Shown here piece by piece: positions 41,511-51,545 of a DNA stretch of 64,000 nt. Source of the DNA: Clostridia bacterium (GTDB lineage Bacteria > Bacillota > Clostridia > Oscillospirales > Acutalibacteraceae); assembly GCA_017621885.1 (NCBI GenBank), contig JAGASD010000032.1:1-64000 (forward strand), given 5' to 3'. The position numbers were made by a program, and so were the translations under genes. The notes below the pieces were generated by a model. The model did no database searches. It was not told where the DNA came from and was given only the letters and a program-made list of their open reading frames with translations. Positions within the stretch are counted from its first letter, which is position 1. Each line of letters begins with the position of its first letter.

Positions 41511-43967
41511 GTGAAGAAAGTATGCAGACTGGCTTTGGTGCTTCTTTTGTGTGTGCCGTTTGTTGTCTCCTTACCGAATTATGCATTGGCTGCAGAGCTT
41601 GGAGATTTAGACGGCAATGGTACCGTGTCTGTTGCAGATGCAAGAATTGTATTGCAGATAGCAGCAGGACATATAATACCTAACAGCACAGAAAAAAACC
41701 TTGCAGATATAAATAAAGATGGTGTGATTTCACTTGCGGATGCACGTCAGGTACTTATTATGGCAGCGGGCATTGATAGTGATGAAGGCTACGTAAGGTC
41801 GCTGATTCAAAAAGGCTTTCCGCGCTCGTATACAGATGGTTTGTTGGCGCTTCACAAAAAGTATCCCCAATGGGAGTTTGAGCCGTTTATAACAAATCTT
41901 GATTGGCAGGCGGCCGTTAACGGTGAGCGTACACCCCATAATAAACAGTTGATTCAGAGAAGCGTTGCTTCCGATTCATACAAATGCTCCTGTAGCTCGT
42001 GTAACGGTGTTATTCAGGAAGCAGGCGGTTGGGTGAGTGCTTCCGAAACTGCGGTTAAATTCTATATGGACCCCCGTAATTTCCTTAATGAAGAATATAT
42101 TTTCCAATTTGAAAACAATATTTACGATGAAAACAGGAGTATTGCGGTTGTTGAATCTATAATCAAAAACACCTGGATGTACAACAGTAACATCACGTAT
42201 TATGACGCTTTGGGGAATTTTAAGACTTATACAGAAAACGGCGCTCCGGTGAAATATTCACAGGCTATTATGAATGCTGCAAAAGACAGCGGAATGAGTG
42301 CGTATTACCTTGCATCAAAAATTGTGCAGGAGGTCGGTTCGGACTCTGCCGCGGCTGCAGGTGGCTCAAGCGGTAAAAACTATCCGTACAACGGAATTTA
42401 TAATTATTACAACATCGGTGCAAACAACGGTGTGAGCGACGGTCTTCGCTGGGCGAACGGTTATATGAAAACATCTGCATCTGCATATTTGTACAGAACA
42501 GCTTCAACATCCGCTGAACGTATGATTATTATTCCTTCGGGAACAGAGCTTAATTATATTGAGAAAAGCGGAGATTTTTACAGAGTCGGTGTTACCGTAA
42601 GCGGTACAAGGTATTACGGTTACGTTTCTGCTTCAAATGTCAGTATGTACACAAATTACGGCAGACCTTGGACAGACCCGTATAAAGCAATATACTACGG
42701 TGCTAAATATATTCACACATCCTTTTCGGATTATCAGTTTACGGGTTATCTTCAGAAATTCAATGTGAATCCTGCTTCCGGAAACCTTCATTTAAATGAG
42801 TATATGGCAAATGTAAGGGCAGCGGCGCTTGAATCGTCACATTCGTACAGTGCATATAAATCCTGCAACATTCTGAGTACAAAAAAAGTGTTCTCAATTC
42901 CCGTTTTCCGCAATATGCCGGGTGAAGAAATGACAGCGGATGAGGTTTTTGCTGCAACGTCACCCACGGTGTCGTGCGCTTCATATTCCCGGTCAGGTAT
43001 CACGCTTTCCTGGACAGCGGTTGATGGTGCAACGGGTTATCAGGTTTTTAAATATGATGTTGCAAAGGGCGAGTATAGTATTGTGCAGACTTCGTCCTCA
43101 AGAACATATACAGATTCAGGGCTTACCGACGGTGTTATTGCGCGCTATCTTATACGTGCCTATAAAACAGGCTCAAACGGTACGTTGTATTCATCATACA
43201 GTGAAAAGTTTTACGGAGCTTGTGCACCTTTGGCACCTACGGGTCTTACAGCTGCGTCTGTGGGGCAGAATTCAGTTTCGTTGAAATGGAATGCTGTGAA
43301 TAATTGCACAGGATATTACGTATACCGATATGATGCAATATCAGGTGTGTATTCTTATGTCGGTTCAACTACTGCAACCGCATATACTGACAGCAGTGTG
43401 CTGTCGGGTACGGCATACGCTTACAGAGTCAAAGCTTATTTTACAACCTTGAGTATGACGTCGGTGTCCGAATATTCCTCGGCGATAAATGTAACAACTT
43501 CGGGTACAACAGCGGCACAAATAGGTGTTGTTAAGGTAAGTGATTGGCTTAACGTGCGAAGTGAACCCAGTACAAGCGGTACTGTGATCGCTGAGTTGAC
43601 AAACGGATACAGGGTTTACATATTGGGTAAAACGGGTGTATGGTACAAAATACAGTTCACTTTGAACGGAAAGCAATATACAGGTTATGCTCATTCTGAT
43701 TACATTACGGTAACAGGCAGTGCGCAGACTTGTCCGTATTCTGAGCCGACTGTAATCCTGCAGAATGGTGACAGCGGTGATGGTGTAAGATGGGTTCAAT
43801 GGTATCTGTGTAAATTGGGTTATCTTACAACTGCAGATATAGATGGCTCTTTCGGTCCTACAACCTATGCGGCGGTGGTAAAATTCCAAAGAGATAAGGG
43901 TATTGCCGCAGATGGTGTTGTTGGTTCGGGAACAAGAGCGGCCCTTAAAACTGCTATGGGATATTAA
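41511..43967 (+). CDS. Secreted endo-beta-N-acetylglucosaminidase (autolysin-like) with dockerin, SH3, FN3 and PG-binding domains
   Basis: 818 aa. Parts in order: signal peptide (1-26); dockerin (about 28-86: GDLDGNGTVSVADARIVLQ, ADINKDGVISLADARQVLI); glucosaminidase-like domain (about 90-470; FPRSYTDGLLALHKKYPQWEF, MDPRNFLNEEYIFQFE, AYYLASKIVQEVGSDSAA with the likely catalytic Glu) with an SH3b-like insert (about 325-375); two FN3 domains (about 490-665); SH3b (about 675-735); PG_binding_1 (about 750-815). It should cleave GlcNAc-MurNAc linkages of peptidoglycan outside the cell. A dockerin at the N-terminus of a wall hydrolase is uncommon. GTG 41511 follows GAGGTG. Confidence 0.85.
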   Translation: MKKVCRLALVLLLCVPFVVSLPNYALAAELGDLDGNGTVSVADARIVLQIAAGHIIPNSTEKNLADINKDGVISLADARQVLIMAAGIDSDEGYVRSLIQKGFPRSYTDGLLALHKKYPQWEFEPFITNLDWQAAVNGERTPHNKQLIQRSVASDSYKCSCSSCNGVIQEAGGWVSASETAVKFYMDPRNFLNEEYIFQFENNIYDENRSIAVVESIIKNTWMYNSNITYYDALGNFKTYTENGAPVKYSQAIMNAAKDSGMSAYYLASKIVQEVGSDSAAAAGGSSGKNYPYNGIYNYYNIGANNGVSDGLRWANGYMKTSASAYLYRTASTSAERMIIIPSGTELNYIEKSGDFYRVGVTVSGTRYYGYVSASNVSMYTNYGRPWTDPYKAIYYGAKYIHTSFSDYQFTGYLQKFNVNPASGNLHLNEYMANVRAAALESSHSYSAYKSCNILSTKKVFSIPVFRNMPGEEMTADEVFAATSPTVSCASYSRSGITLSWTAVDGATGYQVFKYDVAKGEYSIVQTSSSRTYTDSGLTDGVIARYLIRAYKTGSNGTLYSSYSEKFYGACAPLAPTGLTAASVGQNSVSLKWNAVNNCTGYYVYRYDAISGVYSYVGSTTATAYTDSSVLSGTAYAYRVKAYFTTLSMTSVSEYSSAINVTTSGTTAAQIGVVKVSDWLNVRSEPSTSGTVIAELTNGYRVYILGKTGVWYKIQFTLNGKQYTGYAHSDYITVTGSAQTCPYSEPTVILQNGDSGDGVRWVQWYLCKLGYLTTADIDGSFGPTTYAAVVKFQRDKGIAADGVVGSGTRAALKTAMGY

Positions 43968-43982
43968 TTAGAATAATGTTTT

Positions 43983-44020
43983 AAAGAGTCTTACTGAGAA
44001 GTTTCAGTAAGACTCTTTTT
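43983..44020. terminator. Bidirectional terminator
   Basis: The 15-bp perfect stem aaagagtcttactga (43983-43997) / tcagtaagactcttt (44004-44018) lies between converging genes. Confidence 0.85.
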
Positions 44021-45183
44021 TAATAAATAATGTTTCCTTTTGTAACGACAGATTTTATATTTACTTCATCATCAAAGAGAATTAAATCGGCATCATACCC
44101 TTTTTCTATTTTTCCTTTTCTGTCACCGTATCCGCAGACAATGGCAGGTGTCAGTGAAGCCATCTTAACAACACTGTAAAGGGGTATACCTATACATTTA
44201 TGCATATTTCTGACGCAGTCGGAAAGTGTTGCGGCACTGCCTGCCAGGGCGGAGCGATCCGAAAGCTTCATAACATTATCTTCATAAATTACACCCATAC
44301 CGTTTTCCTGAGTGTAAACGGTATTTTCTTTTACGTTACTTGCAGAAAATTCAAGACCGTCAGTTATAAGGTACATTTTTTCGTCGCCTTTGCACTTGTA
44401 AATAAGCTTTAGAAGACCTGCAGGAAGATGGCGCAAATCTGCAATTGTCTGGGTTGTAAGCTCGTCCATATAAAGACCTGCCTCAACAACACCTGCATTT
44501 CTGAAAAGACCGGTTTTAAAGCAGGAGGAACAAGCGTTGTAAATATGCGTGACGTCGCTGAAACCGTGACGTATTGCCTCTTCAACCTGCTCATAGCTTG
44601 CGGCAGAGTGAGCTACGGAAGCCACAATTCCGCGTTTTGAAAGCTTATCACCTAATTCTAAAACGCCTTCGCATTCGGGGGCGGCACCCATAATAAGTAT
44701 TTTGTCCCACATATCAAGAAGCTCATCGGGGGAATCCTTTGAAGGATTTAATATATTTTCAGGACTTTGGGCACCCTTGTATTGCATCGATATATAAGGC
44801 CCTTCAAGGTGTACGCCGAGGATATTGGCTTTTTGGCTTTTTTCAGAGGCTGCTTTTATGGAATTCACAACTTTTTTCAGTTGCTCTATAGGTGCAGCGA
44901 GGGTAGTTGGAGCAATAGAAGTTGTTCCGTGTTTTAAATGTGCTTCCGCCATTTCAACAATATCTGAAGGCTTTTCGCTCATAGCACTTTTATTTCCTCC
45001 GCCATGCACATGTATGTCAACAAAACCGGGGGAAAGGTATAAGCCTTTACAGTCAACGACTGTGTCATTTTCGCTTTTTTCAAAGCTTTCGCATATATCA
45101 ACTATTTTGCTGTTTTGAGTTGCGACAACACAGTCGCGTATTTTGTCAGGGAAAATAACTTTTGCATTTTTATAATAAATCAT
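44020..45183 (-). CDS. nagA: N-acetylglucosamine-6-phosphate deacetylase
   Basis: 387 aa amidohydrolase. N-terminal beta sandwich, then LSPGFVDIHVHGGGNK (HxHGG), HLKHGTTSIAPTTLAAP, GVHLEGPYISMQYKGAQ (Glu metal ligand and EGP motif), VASVAHSAASYEQVEEAI (His), VTHIYNACSS (His), LITDGLEFSAS, and VPGKIEKGYDADLILFD-like closure (DRKGKIEKGYDADLILFDD). It removes acetate from GlcNAc-6-P, feeding GlcN-6-P to glycolysis or wall synthesis. No nagB lies adjacent. It probably serves GlcNAc released from peptidoglycan or host glycans. Confidence 0.9.
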   Translation of the reverse strand: MIYYKNAKVIFPDKIRDCVVATQNSKIVDICESFEKSENDTVVDCKGLYLSPGFVDIHVHGGGNKSAMSEKPSDIVEMAEAHLKHGTTSIAPTTLAAPIEQLKKVVNSIKAASEKSQKANILGVHLEGPYISMQYKGAQSPENILNPSKDSPDELLDMWDKILIMGAAPECEGVLELGDKLSKRGIVASVAHSAASYEQVEEAIRHGFSDVTHIYNACSSCFKTGLFRNAGVVEAGLYMDELTTQTIADLRHLPAGLLKLIYKCKGDEKMYLITDGLEFSASNVKENTVYTQENGMGVIYEDNVMKLSDRSALAGSAATLSDCVRNMHKCIGIPLYSVVKMASLTPAIVCGYGDRKGKIEKGYDADLILFDDEVNIKSVVTKGNIIY

Positions 45184-45249
45184 ATCATCACCAACTTATA
45201 TTTTAATATATTTATTCTGTATGTCAATTAAAATTTTCTGCACGACCTT

Positions 45250-45284
45250 TAGCGACAAACTACAAAAGGTCGGAATAATATAAT
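45250..45284 (+). promoter_or_regulatory. Candidate Spo0A-controlled spoIIG promoter
   Basis: The reverse strand of 45250-45259 reads TTTGTCGCTA, 8 of 10 against the 0A box TTTGTCRAAA. It lies where a -35 would be for TATAAT at 45279-45284, and no good -35 is present, as in activator-dependent spoIIG promoters. An 8-bp inverted repeat (CGACCTTT 45243-45250 / AAAGGTCG 45265-45272) spans the site. Confidence 0.4.
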
Positions 45285-45304
45285 AAATGTATGGGGGTGA
45301 TGCC

Positions 45305-46207
45305 TTGACTGAAATTTATGCAGATGTTCTTGTTTCCTTGAATATTTTGTTTACATACATATTTCTTGTTGCAACCAGGGTTATTTGTAAAATTCCCACT
45401 AATAAGTGGGGCGTTGCAATTTCGTCTTTTTTAGGCGGGATGTCATCGCTGATAATATTTGTGAACGAATTAAATATAATTCTATCTGCAGGATACAGAA
45501 TTATGGTTGCAATTGTTCTTACGGGCATTGCGTTTTTACCCCGCAGCATTAAAAGCTTTATAAAGGTGATATGTGCTTTTTTCGGGGTAAGCTTTCTTTT
45601 TGGCGGAATAATGTACGGTATTGAAATTGCATTTAATCCGTCTAACATATTTTTTGTAAACGGAACGGTTTATTTTGATATGAGCATAACATATCTTGTA
45701 GTAAGTGTTCTTGTTGTATACGGTGTGTTTCTTGGCTGCAATTATTTGCTTCAAAGGAATCTTTCAAATAATGAAATTTATGAAATTGAAATATATTTCC
45801 GCAGCACAAGCGCAGCTTTAAGGGGAATTATTGATACCGGTAATGCTTTGAAAGACGGGGTTATGGGAAGACCTGTTATTGTTGCTGAGCTAAAATCACT
45901 TTTACCGTTGTTTACTGATGAAGAAATCCGATATCTGAAGGCTGAGGCTCTTTTAAATGTTCCGCAAAGTCTTGAAACAAGAATTCATTTTATTCCTTGT
46001 AAAACGGTTAGCGGCAGGAAGCTGTTACCTGCAATAATACCTCGGAAGGTTGAGTTAGTGAATGGGAAAAATGCTGCAAAAACAGATTTTGTTGCTGTTG
46101 CAATAATGAATGAAAAAGTATCGTCAGGGGAATATAACGCACTTTTGTATAAAGAGATAGCAGAGTTAAGTTGGAAGGAGAATAACAATGCCAAACACAT
46201 TTTTTGA
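45305..46207 (+). CDS. spoIIGA: Sporulation sigma-E factor-processing peptidase SpoIIGA
   Basis: About 300 aa. The N-terminal half has five membrane helices ([34 protein letters not shown] and so on), the C-terminal half an aspartic-protease-like domain with [20 protein letters not shown] (DTGN, Asp about 177). It cuts the pro-sequence from pro-sigma-E at the forespore septum in response to SpoIIR. TTG 45305 gives the typical start TEIYADVL and has GGGGGTG 7 nt upstream; ATG 45287 overlaps that site. It overlaps sigE by 20 nt, as in other endospore formers. Confidence 0.9.
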   Translation: MTEIYADVLVSLNILFTYIFLVATRVICKIPTNKWGVAISSFLGGMSSLIIFVNELNIILSAGYRIMVAIVLTGIAFLPRSIKSFIKVICAFFGVSFLFGGIMYGIEIAFNPSNIFFVNGTVYFDMSITYLVVSVLVVYGVFLGCNYLLQRNLSNNEIYEIEIYFRSTSAALRGIIDTGNALKDGVMGRPVIVAELKSLLPLFTDEEIRYLKAEALLNVPQSLETRIHFIPCKTVSGRKLLPAIIPRKVELVNGKNAAKTDFVAVAIMNEKVSSGEYNALLYKEIAELSWKENNNAKHIF

Positions 46208-46910
46208 AAAAATCAGAAGCATAAGAATAAAAATAAAGCTGCTTTTAGATAATGGGATTTATTACATAAACAGCCCTCAGGTTTTACCGCCGCCTCTTTC
46301 GCGAAAGGACGAGGATGCCTTAATTGAAAAATTGCGTGAGGGTGATACAACCGCACGGGATAAGCTTGTGGAGCATAATTTACGGCTTGTGGTATATATT
46401 GCAAAAAAGTTTGAAAACTCGGGAGTTAATATTGAGGATTTGATTTCTATCGGTACAATAGGTCTTATAAAAGCCGTGAATACCTTTAAGGCAGATAAAA
46501 ATATAAAGCTTGCCACGTATGCTTCAAGATGCATCGAGAATGAAATATTGATGTATTTACGCAAAATTAACCAGCAAAGGCTTGATATATCTTTAGATGA
46601 ACCGTTGAATGTGGATTGGGACGGTAATGAGCTTCTGCTTTCGGATGTGCTTGGCAGTGACGGTCTTGAAATTAACGACAACGTTGAGCAAGAAGACGAA
46701 AAAAGAATACTGCATATGTGTATGGAGGGCTTATCACCGCGCGAAAGACTGATAATGAGTATGCGTTTCGGAATGGACGGTAAAAGAGAGCATACGCAAA
46801 AAGAAGTAGCAGATATTCTGGGCATATCACAAAGTTATATTTCTCGTCTTGAAAAGCGTATAATTCTTAAATTAAAAAGGGATATTGAAAGACAAACAAT
46901 TGAAAAATAA
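46188..46910 (+). CDS. sigE: RNA polymerase sporulation sigma factor sigma-E
   Basis: 240 aa. N-terminal amphipathic pro-sequence ([16 protein letters not shown]), then [20 protein letters not shown], region 2 with [36 protein letters not shown] (core) and [26 protein letters not shown] (-10 recognition), and region 4 with [16 protein letters not shown] and [24 protein letters not shown] (HTH). It directs early mother-cell transcription. Overlap with spoIIGA and the leader sequence for its processing make the identification firm. Confidence 0.95.
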   Translation: MPNTFFEKIRSIRIKIKLLLDNGIYYINSPQVLPPPLSRKDEDALIEKLREGDTTARDKLVEHNLRLVVYIAKKFENSGVNIEDLISIGTIGLIKAVNTFKADKNIKLATYASRCIENEILMYLRKINQQRLDISLDEPLNVDWDGNELLLSDVLGSDGLEINDNVEQEDEKRILHMCMEGLSPRERLIMSMRFGMDGKREHTQKEVADILGISQSYISRLEKRIILKLKRDIERQTIEK

Positions 46911-47000
46911 AAACTGAAAATCCCCTTGTTTTTTTCTGATTTCTGTAATAAAATGGATTTACAGGAAATATTTATGATTTCTTTTTAAGAGGGGATAAAA

Positions 47001-47936
47001 ATGAATAAAGCGGAACTTGTTTTTAAAGCGGTAGATATTTTGTGTTATCCGGCACAAAATATCAAAAGGTTCAAGAATATTGTCTGTGTTAAAGATATAC
47101 CTTACGGAGATAAAAAACGACAAAAAGCGGATTTGTATTACCGTCCCGATATTATAAACGACGGCAAAAAACACCCGTTGGTTGTGTATTTTCATGGCGG
47201 CGGTTTTATAATGGGTGATAAGAATTATCGCACGAGTATATGCGAGTTTTATGCTAACGAGGGTTATTTTGTTTATAATATAAATTACGAGATGCCTCCG
47301 GATGCCGTTTGTCCCGATATGTTTTACGGTTGCGTTAAGGGTGTAAACTCCGTTGAAAGGCTTTTTGAAAAATATAACATTGATGAGGATAAAATCATCC
47401 TTACGGGTGACAGCTCGGGAGCATATATATGCTCTTATGTTGCAGCTCTTAAATTCGATGATGATTTAAGGGAAGCTGTTGAGTGCGAAGAGGTTGAAAT
47501 CAACATAAACGGACTTATGCTTATGTGCGGTATATATGACCTTGAGGTTCTTTTGAAGGGCTCTTCGCTTATGGGAGTTATACCCACAACAGCAAGAATG
47601 GTTTTAGATTTTGATTTGAAAAAAGATTTTTCAAATATTAAAGAGTTTAAATATTACGACTATATTTCGCCTGCACATTTTGTTAATGATAAGTGGTGTT
47701 CAACCTTTATCTGCTGGGCAGATGATGATATAGTGTGCCAGAATCAGGGTGAGCCCATGGCAGAAAAACTCAAAGAGTGTGTGCCTTACTTTGATTCGTA
47801 CCATATAAAGGGCTTTCAGAATAATCATTGCTTCCACCTTAATTTCGGTACAAAAAACAAACCTGCAATGGAATGTATGAACAAATCCCTTGAATTTTTA
47901 GAAAAAATAACAAAAGAAGAAACTGTTACGGCTTGA
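47001..47936 (+). CDS. Alpha/beta hydrolase of the HSL/esterase type
   Basis: 311 aa. Oxyanion motif VVYFHGGGFIMGDKNY (HGGGF), nucleophile ILTGDSSGAYICSYVAA (GDSSG), acid residue in CWADDDIVCQNQ and catalytic His in GFQNNHCFHLNF. No signal peptide, cytoplasmic. Such enzymes hydrolyse short acyl esters; in glycan-using gut bacteria they often deacetylate sugars, but the substrate is not evident. ATG follows AAGAGGGGAT. Its terminator is 47921-47954, within the last codons. Confidence 0.8.
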   Translation: MNKAELVFKAVDILCYPAQNIKRFKNIVCVKDIPYGDKKRQKADLYYRPDIINDGKKHPLVVYFHGGGFIMGDKNYRTSICEFYANEGYFVYNINYEMPPDAVCPDMFYGCVKGVNSVERLFEKYNIDEDKIILTGDSSGAYICSYVAALKFDDDLREAVECEEVEININGLMLMCGIYDLEVLLKGSSLMGVIPTTARMVLDFDLKKDFSNIKEFKYYDYISPAHFVNDKWCSTFICWADDDIVCQNQGEPMAEKLKECVPYFDSYHIKGFQNNHCFHLNFGTKNKPAMECMNKSLEFLEKITKEETVTA

Positions 47937-47954
47937 AAACCGTAACAGTTTTTT
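47921..47954. terminator. Bidirectional terminator overlapping the esterase 3' end
   Basis: aactgttacgg (47921-47931) / ccgtaacagtt (47940-47950), then tttttg. The left arm encodes the last residues of the esterase. Confidence 0.8.
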
Positions 47955-47959
47955 GTGTG

Positions 47960-50900
47960 TTATCCTGCCAGAGCCTTGTTTACGGCATTCTGGTAATCTC
48001 TTGAATCAAGCTTGTTGTTATTATTCATATCCGCAGCCGAAAAGGTGCTTCCGCTTAAAGTGGTGTGTCCGTTGGCTGCTTTTTCTATTTCTATGCAGTC
48101 AAGTACATCGCACACGCTGTCGCCATTCAAATCGCCGTATACAACAACGTTAAAAACAGAATCAGGTTTACCGTTAAGATAAACGATTACAGATGAACCC
48201 GTACCATAGAATTGTTCATCTCCGTTTGAGTAGGAGGGAACGGCGTAATGGGTGGAATATTCGCTGAATTTTAATATATCGTTTATATCCTGAATCTGCA
48301 TTTCAGAGGTTTTAATTGAAAGCTTCAGTAAGTCTACGGCGGTGTTAGAAAGCAAGGAGGAAACTACAGGGATGAACGTACATACATCGCTTGTTATAGT
48401 CATAAGCGGGTTGCTTCCGTCCTGACAGATAACAATACAGTAATAATAGTCATAAATTTTAGTGTGGCTTGCAGGTGTGAATTCACTTGTGGTTGCATTC
48501 TTAATGAATTTACCGCCCGTGTTACTGTTTTTGGTGTTTCCGTACCATTGATAAATTCTGTTAAGTCCCATAACATCAAATGAAATAGTATCCTTTATGC
48601 TTTCGCAATATTGCGGAACATTTCTGAATATTGCCGTGTCGGTTGTGATTTCAATAAATGTCTGATTGTTTTCGTTAGCCCAGGTTTCGCCGAAGCTTCC
48701 CTTTGAGCCGTATATTATAACGTTATCAAAATCAGTATCTTCGATGCTTGTGACGGATAATGGTAAAGCTGTGGGGATATTTTCGGGTAAATCCTTAATT
48801 GAAATTGCATTGTCAAGAATAACCTTTTCTGCAGTAAAATCAGTTTCAAATGCGCCTGCTTCAACGGTTACATCGCCTTTTATCCAAAGTTCATTAAGGG
48901 AGGAGCAACTCTCAAAAACATTTTTGCCGAGAGTCTCGAGGGCAGGAAGATTAACCTTTTGTAGGTTCTTACAGCCTTTGAATGCGTTTTCAAAAAGCTT
49001 TGACATATATTGGAAATTTGCAGTTTCGAGCTTTGTGCAGTTTTCAAAACCGCTTATGCCTACCTCATTCAAGGTGGGTGCAGTGAAAATTTTAAGTGCG
49101 GTGCAGTTATAAAAGCTTTTGGGGTTAACGTATTTCAGAAGGGGGAAGGTCGCAGTTTCAAGCTTTGTGCAACCGTTAAAGGCACTTTCGCCTACGGCTG
49201 TGGCTTTATCAGAGGATATTTCCTTTAATTCGGTACAACCGCTGAAAGCGTATTGCTGAACGCTTGAAGCATTGGTAATAATAGCTTCTTCAAGCTCTTT
49301 ACAGTTTTCAAAAGCGTATTCTTTTATTGAGTTAACATTTGGTATTTCAACGTATCTTATAGGTGTTTCTTTGAAAGCATGAGCACCAAGTACTGTAAGC
49401 TTATCGGAAACGAAGCTTTGAATACCCGAAGAATAGAAGGCGTACATGTCTGTTACACCTACGTTTGAGGTATCTAAATAAGTTAAATCTAAAGCGTAGG
49501 CAAAAGCATAATAACCAATGTTATAAAGATTACTACCCGTAAATTCTTTAAGGTTGTGGCATTTATAAAATGCGTAAGATCCTACCGTTTTTACACCTCT
49601 TGCCGTTATATATTCAAGATTTGAGCAAAGGTAAAATGCTTTGTTGCCGATTTCTGTTATTGTGTCGGGAAGTGTAATACTTTCAAGATACGTATATCCG
49701 TTGAAAACCGATTCATATATACCCGTGGGTGTGATGCCTTTTATGGTATCGGGGATAATAATTTCTGTATTATCCGATGAGTCTTCACCTAAATAATCTG
49801 TTATGACACCGGCGCTGTTTATGATATATTTTTCTTCCTCATTAAGAAATAGTCTTTTATATGTTCCTACAGTTTCCTCACTTTTGGTTTTACCCTTTTT
49901 TTGTGCATAGGCGGTTATAACCGTATCGTAAGTGATTTTTATCGGCTCTTCATAGTCGTGTACTGCCTGAGAATCATTTTTCATATAAAATATAAAAGCA
50001 TCAGGGTCGGAACAAGTTATTTCAAGATAAAACTCAGTATCAAATTCACCTGATTCTACGCTCAGAACGGGTGTGGGAGTTTGCTGTATTTCTTCGTCAA
50101 GTATATATTCTATAAACATACCGTTACGCCATTCGTATTGGTCGATTCTGTCAACAATTTTATTGTACGTAATGGTAGGAGTGTCAAGAATAAGGTATGT
50201 TACTGCAGCGGCAACATAAGGTGATGCCTGAGAAGTACCGGATGCAATAGCCCAGGTATTATTTAAATATGAGCTTGTAACCTGATAACCAATGGCGGCA
50301 GTTTCACACATTGAGCCGTAGTTACTGAAATACATTCTCATATTCATTGGTGCGTTGTACGCCATAACGGTGATAACATTGTCACAGCAGGCGGGGGTGA
50401 AGGGGGTAGCATCCATATTGTAACCGTCGTTACCTGCGGCAGCAACGAGGATTATACCTGCTTTGTGTGCCTTTGCAAGGGCTTCATCCATCGCGGGATT
50501 TTCACCTCTGCGGCCGAAACTCATATTTATAACGTTAACACCGTCTGCAATAGCGGCTTCAACACCTAAAACTGTCTGTGCGTCGGTGCCCTTACCCTCG
50601 TTGTTAAGAACCTTATAGGGCTTGATTGTAATGTTTTCAAGTGTGTTTGCAGCAATTATACCTGCAACGTGTGTTCCGTGACCGTTGTCATCATAGCAGG
50701 ATGAACCGTTAACCGCATCAAATCCGTTGGGGTCAACTCTTTCCTTTAAAAGGTCGTGGTCATAAGCAATACCCGTGTCAATAACAGCAACGGTCAATTC
50801 TCTTTTGTATACCACATTATTATCCTCGAGCTTTTTGCGTAGTGCCGTAAAGCCAAGGGTGTCAGCATCGTCTATCATAGGCTGGGGGAGAGCGACGGAT

Positions 50901-51367
50901 GAGGATGCTGTTTCGAGAATTTCAAAATCCGCAACCCTGTTGATTTCATCCTCCTGAGCATATTCAACGTTTTTGCAGCTTTCGTAGTATTCAAGGGCTT
51001 CTTCTGCAGACCTGCCGTTATCAAATTGCAGAATGTGTAAATCGTTGTAGCCTTCAATATATGCAACCGCATCACGGGTGTCGATATCCCCCTCAGCTTT
51101 TACGATAAGGCGGTCTGTTCCGTAGGTTAAAATTTCTTCTTTTTCATCCTCTGTTTCGTCCTTGCAAACAGAAAATGAGTTGATTGAACTAACCTCATTC
51201 TCATCAGGGACGGAGCTGTAATCGTATTTTTCAATCATATCATTCAACCGGTTGGAAAAGGTCTCAAGAGAAACCTCATTTTCCGAAGTGTCTGTTGCTT
51301 GCGCATAAAAAGGCAAACACGAAATTAACAGCACACCGCAAAGGATTAAACTGATAAATTTTTTCAT
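47960..51367 (-). CDS. Secreted subtilisin-like protease with LRR repeats and C-terminal dockerin
   Basis: 1135 aa. Signal peptide (KKFISLILCGVLLISCLPFYAQA); pro-region (about 30-165); S8 domain with VAVIDTGIAYDHD (Asp), DDNGHGTHVAGIIAANT (His) and ASGTSQASPYVAAAVTYL (Ser). Next come a chitobiase-C-like beta domain (PTPVLSVESGEFDTEFYLEI) and about a dozen BspA LRR_5 repeats (ITEIGNKAFYLCSNLEYI, KTVGSYAFYKCHNLKEF ..., about 530-880). An Ig-like domain (CESIKDTISFDVMGLNRIYQWYG) and a dockerin (GDLNGDSVCDVLDCIEIEKAANG, ADMNNNNKLDSRDYQNAV) follow. All three triad residues are present, so it should be active. ATG 51367 follows AGGAGGTTGTTTT. It may degrade or process glycoproteins at the surface, displayed by cohesin or LRR contacts. 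Confidence 0.88.
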   Translation of the reverse strand: MKKFISLILCGVLLISCLPFYAQATDTSENEVSLETFSNRLNDMIEKYDYSSVPDENEVSSINSFSVCKDETEDEKEEILTYGTDRLIVKAEGDIDTRDAVAYIEGYNDLHILQFDNGRSAEEALEYYESCKNVEYAQEDEINRVADFEILETASSSVALPQPMIDDADTLGFTALRKKLEDNNVVYKRELTVAVIDTGIAYDHDLLKERVDPNGFDAVNGSSCYDDNGHGTHVAGIIAANTLENITIKPYKVLNNEGKGTDAQTVLGVEAAIADGVNVINMSFGRRGENPAMDEALAKAHKAGIILVAAAGNDGYNMDATPFTPACCDNVITVMAYNAPMNMRMYFSNYGSMCETAAIGYQVTSSYLNNTWAIASGTSQASPYVAAAVTYLILDTPTITYNKIVDRIDQYEWRNGMFIEYILDEEIQQTPTPVLSVESGEFDTEFYLEITCSDPDAFIFYMKNDSQAVHDYEEPIKITYDTVITAYAQKKGKTKSEETVGTYKRLFLNEEEKYIINSAGVITDYLGEDSSDNTEIIIPDTIKGITPTGIYESVFNGYTYLESITLPDTITEIGNKAFYLCSNLEYITARGVKTVGSYAFYKCHNLKEFTGSNLYNIGYYAFAYALDLTYLDTSNVGVTDMYAFYSSGIQSFVSDKLTVLGAHAFKETPIRYVEIPNVNSIKEYAFENCKELEEAIITNASSVQQYAFSGCTELKEISSDKATAVGESAFNGCTKLETATFPLLKYVNPKSFYNCTALKIFTAPTLNEVGISGFENCTKLETANFQYMSKLFENAFKGCKNLQKVNLPALETLGKNVFESCSSLNELWIKGDVTVEAGAFETDFTAEKVILDNAISIKDLPENIPTALPLSVTSIEDTDFDNVIIYGSKGSFGETWANENNQTFIEITTDTAIFRNVPQYCESIKDTISFDVMGLNRIYQWYGNTKNSNTGGKFIKNATTSEFTPASHTKIYDYYYCIVICQDGSNPLMTITSDVCTFIPVVSSLLSNTAVDLLKLSIKTSEMQIQDINDILKFSEYSTHYAVPSYSNGDEQFYGTGSSVIVYLNGKPDSVFNVVVYGDLNGDSVCDVLDCIEIEKAANGHTTLSGSTFSAADMNNNNKLDSRDYQNAVNKALAG

Positions 51368-51511
51368 AAAACAACCTCCTGTTTTTACTCTTTGCAAAGC
51401 TTAATAAACTTGCTTTCTGTTATATAGTGTAAAAACAGGAGGTTTTTGACAAAAAATTCAAAAAAATATTTATAATCGCCGAACAAGGTTCAGAAATTCT
51501 TCGTTTTTGAT

Positions 51512-51544
51512 AAAAAGCCACCCGACAAAGTCGAGCGGCTTTTT
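51512..51544. terminator. Terminator of the fucose-isomerase-like gene
   Basis: AAAAAGCC...CGAC / GTCG...GGCTTTTT with two mismatches and a 3-nt loop. Confidence 0.75.
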
Positions 51545-51545
51545 C

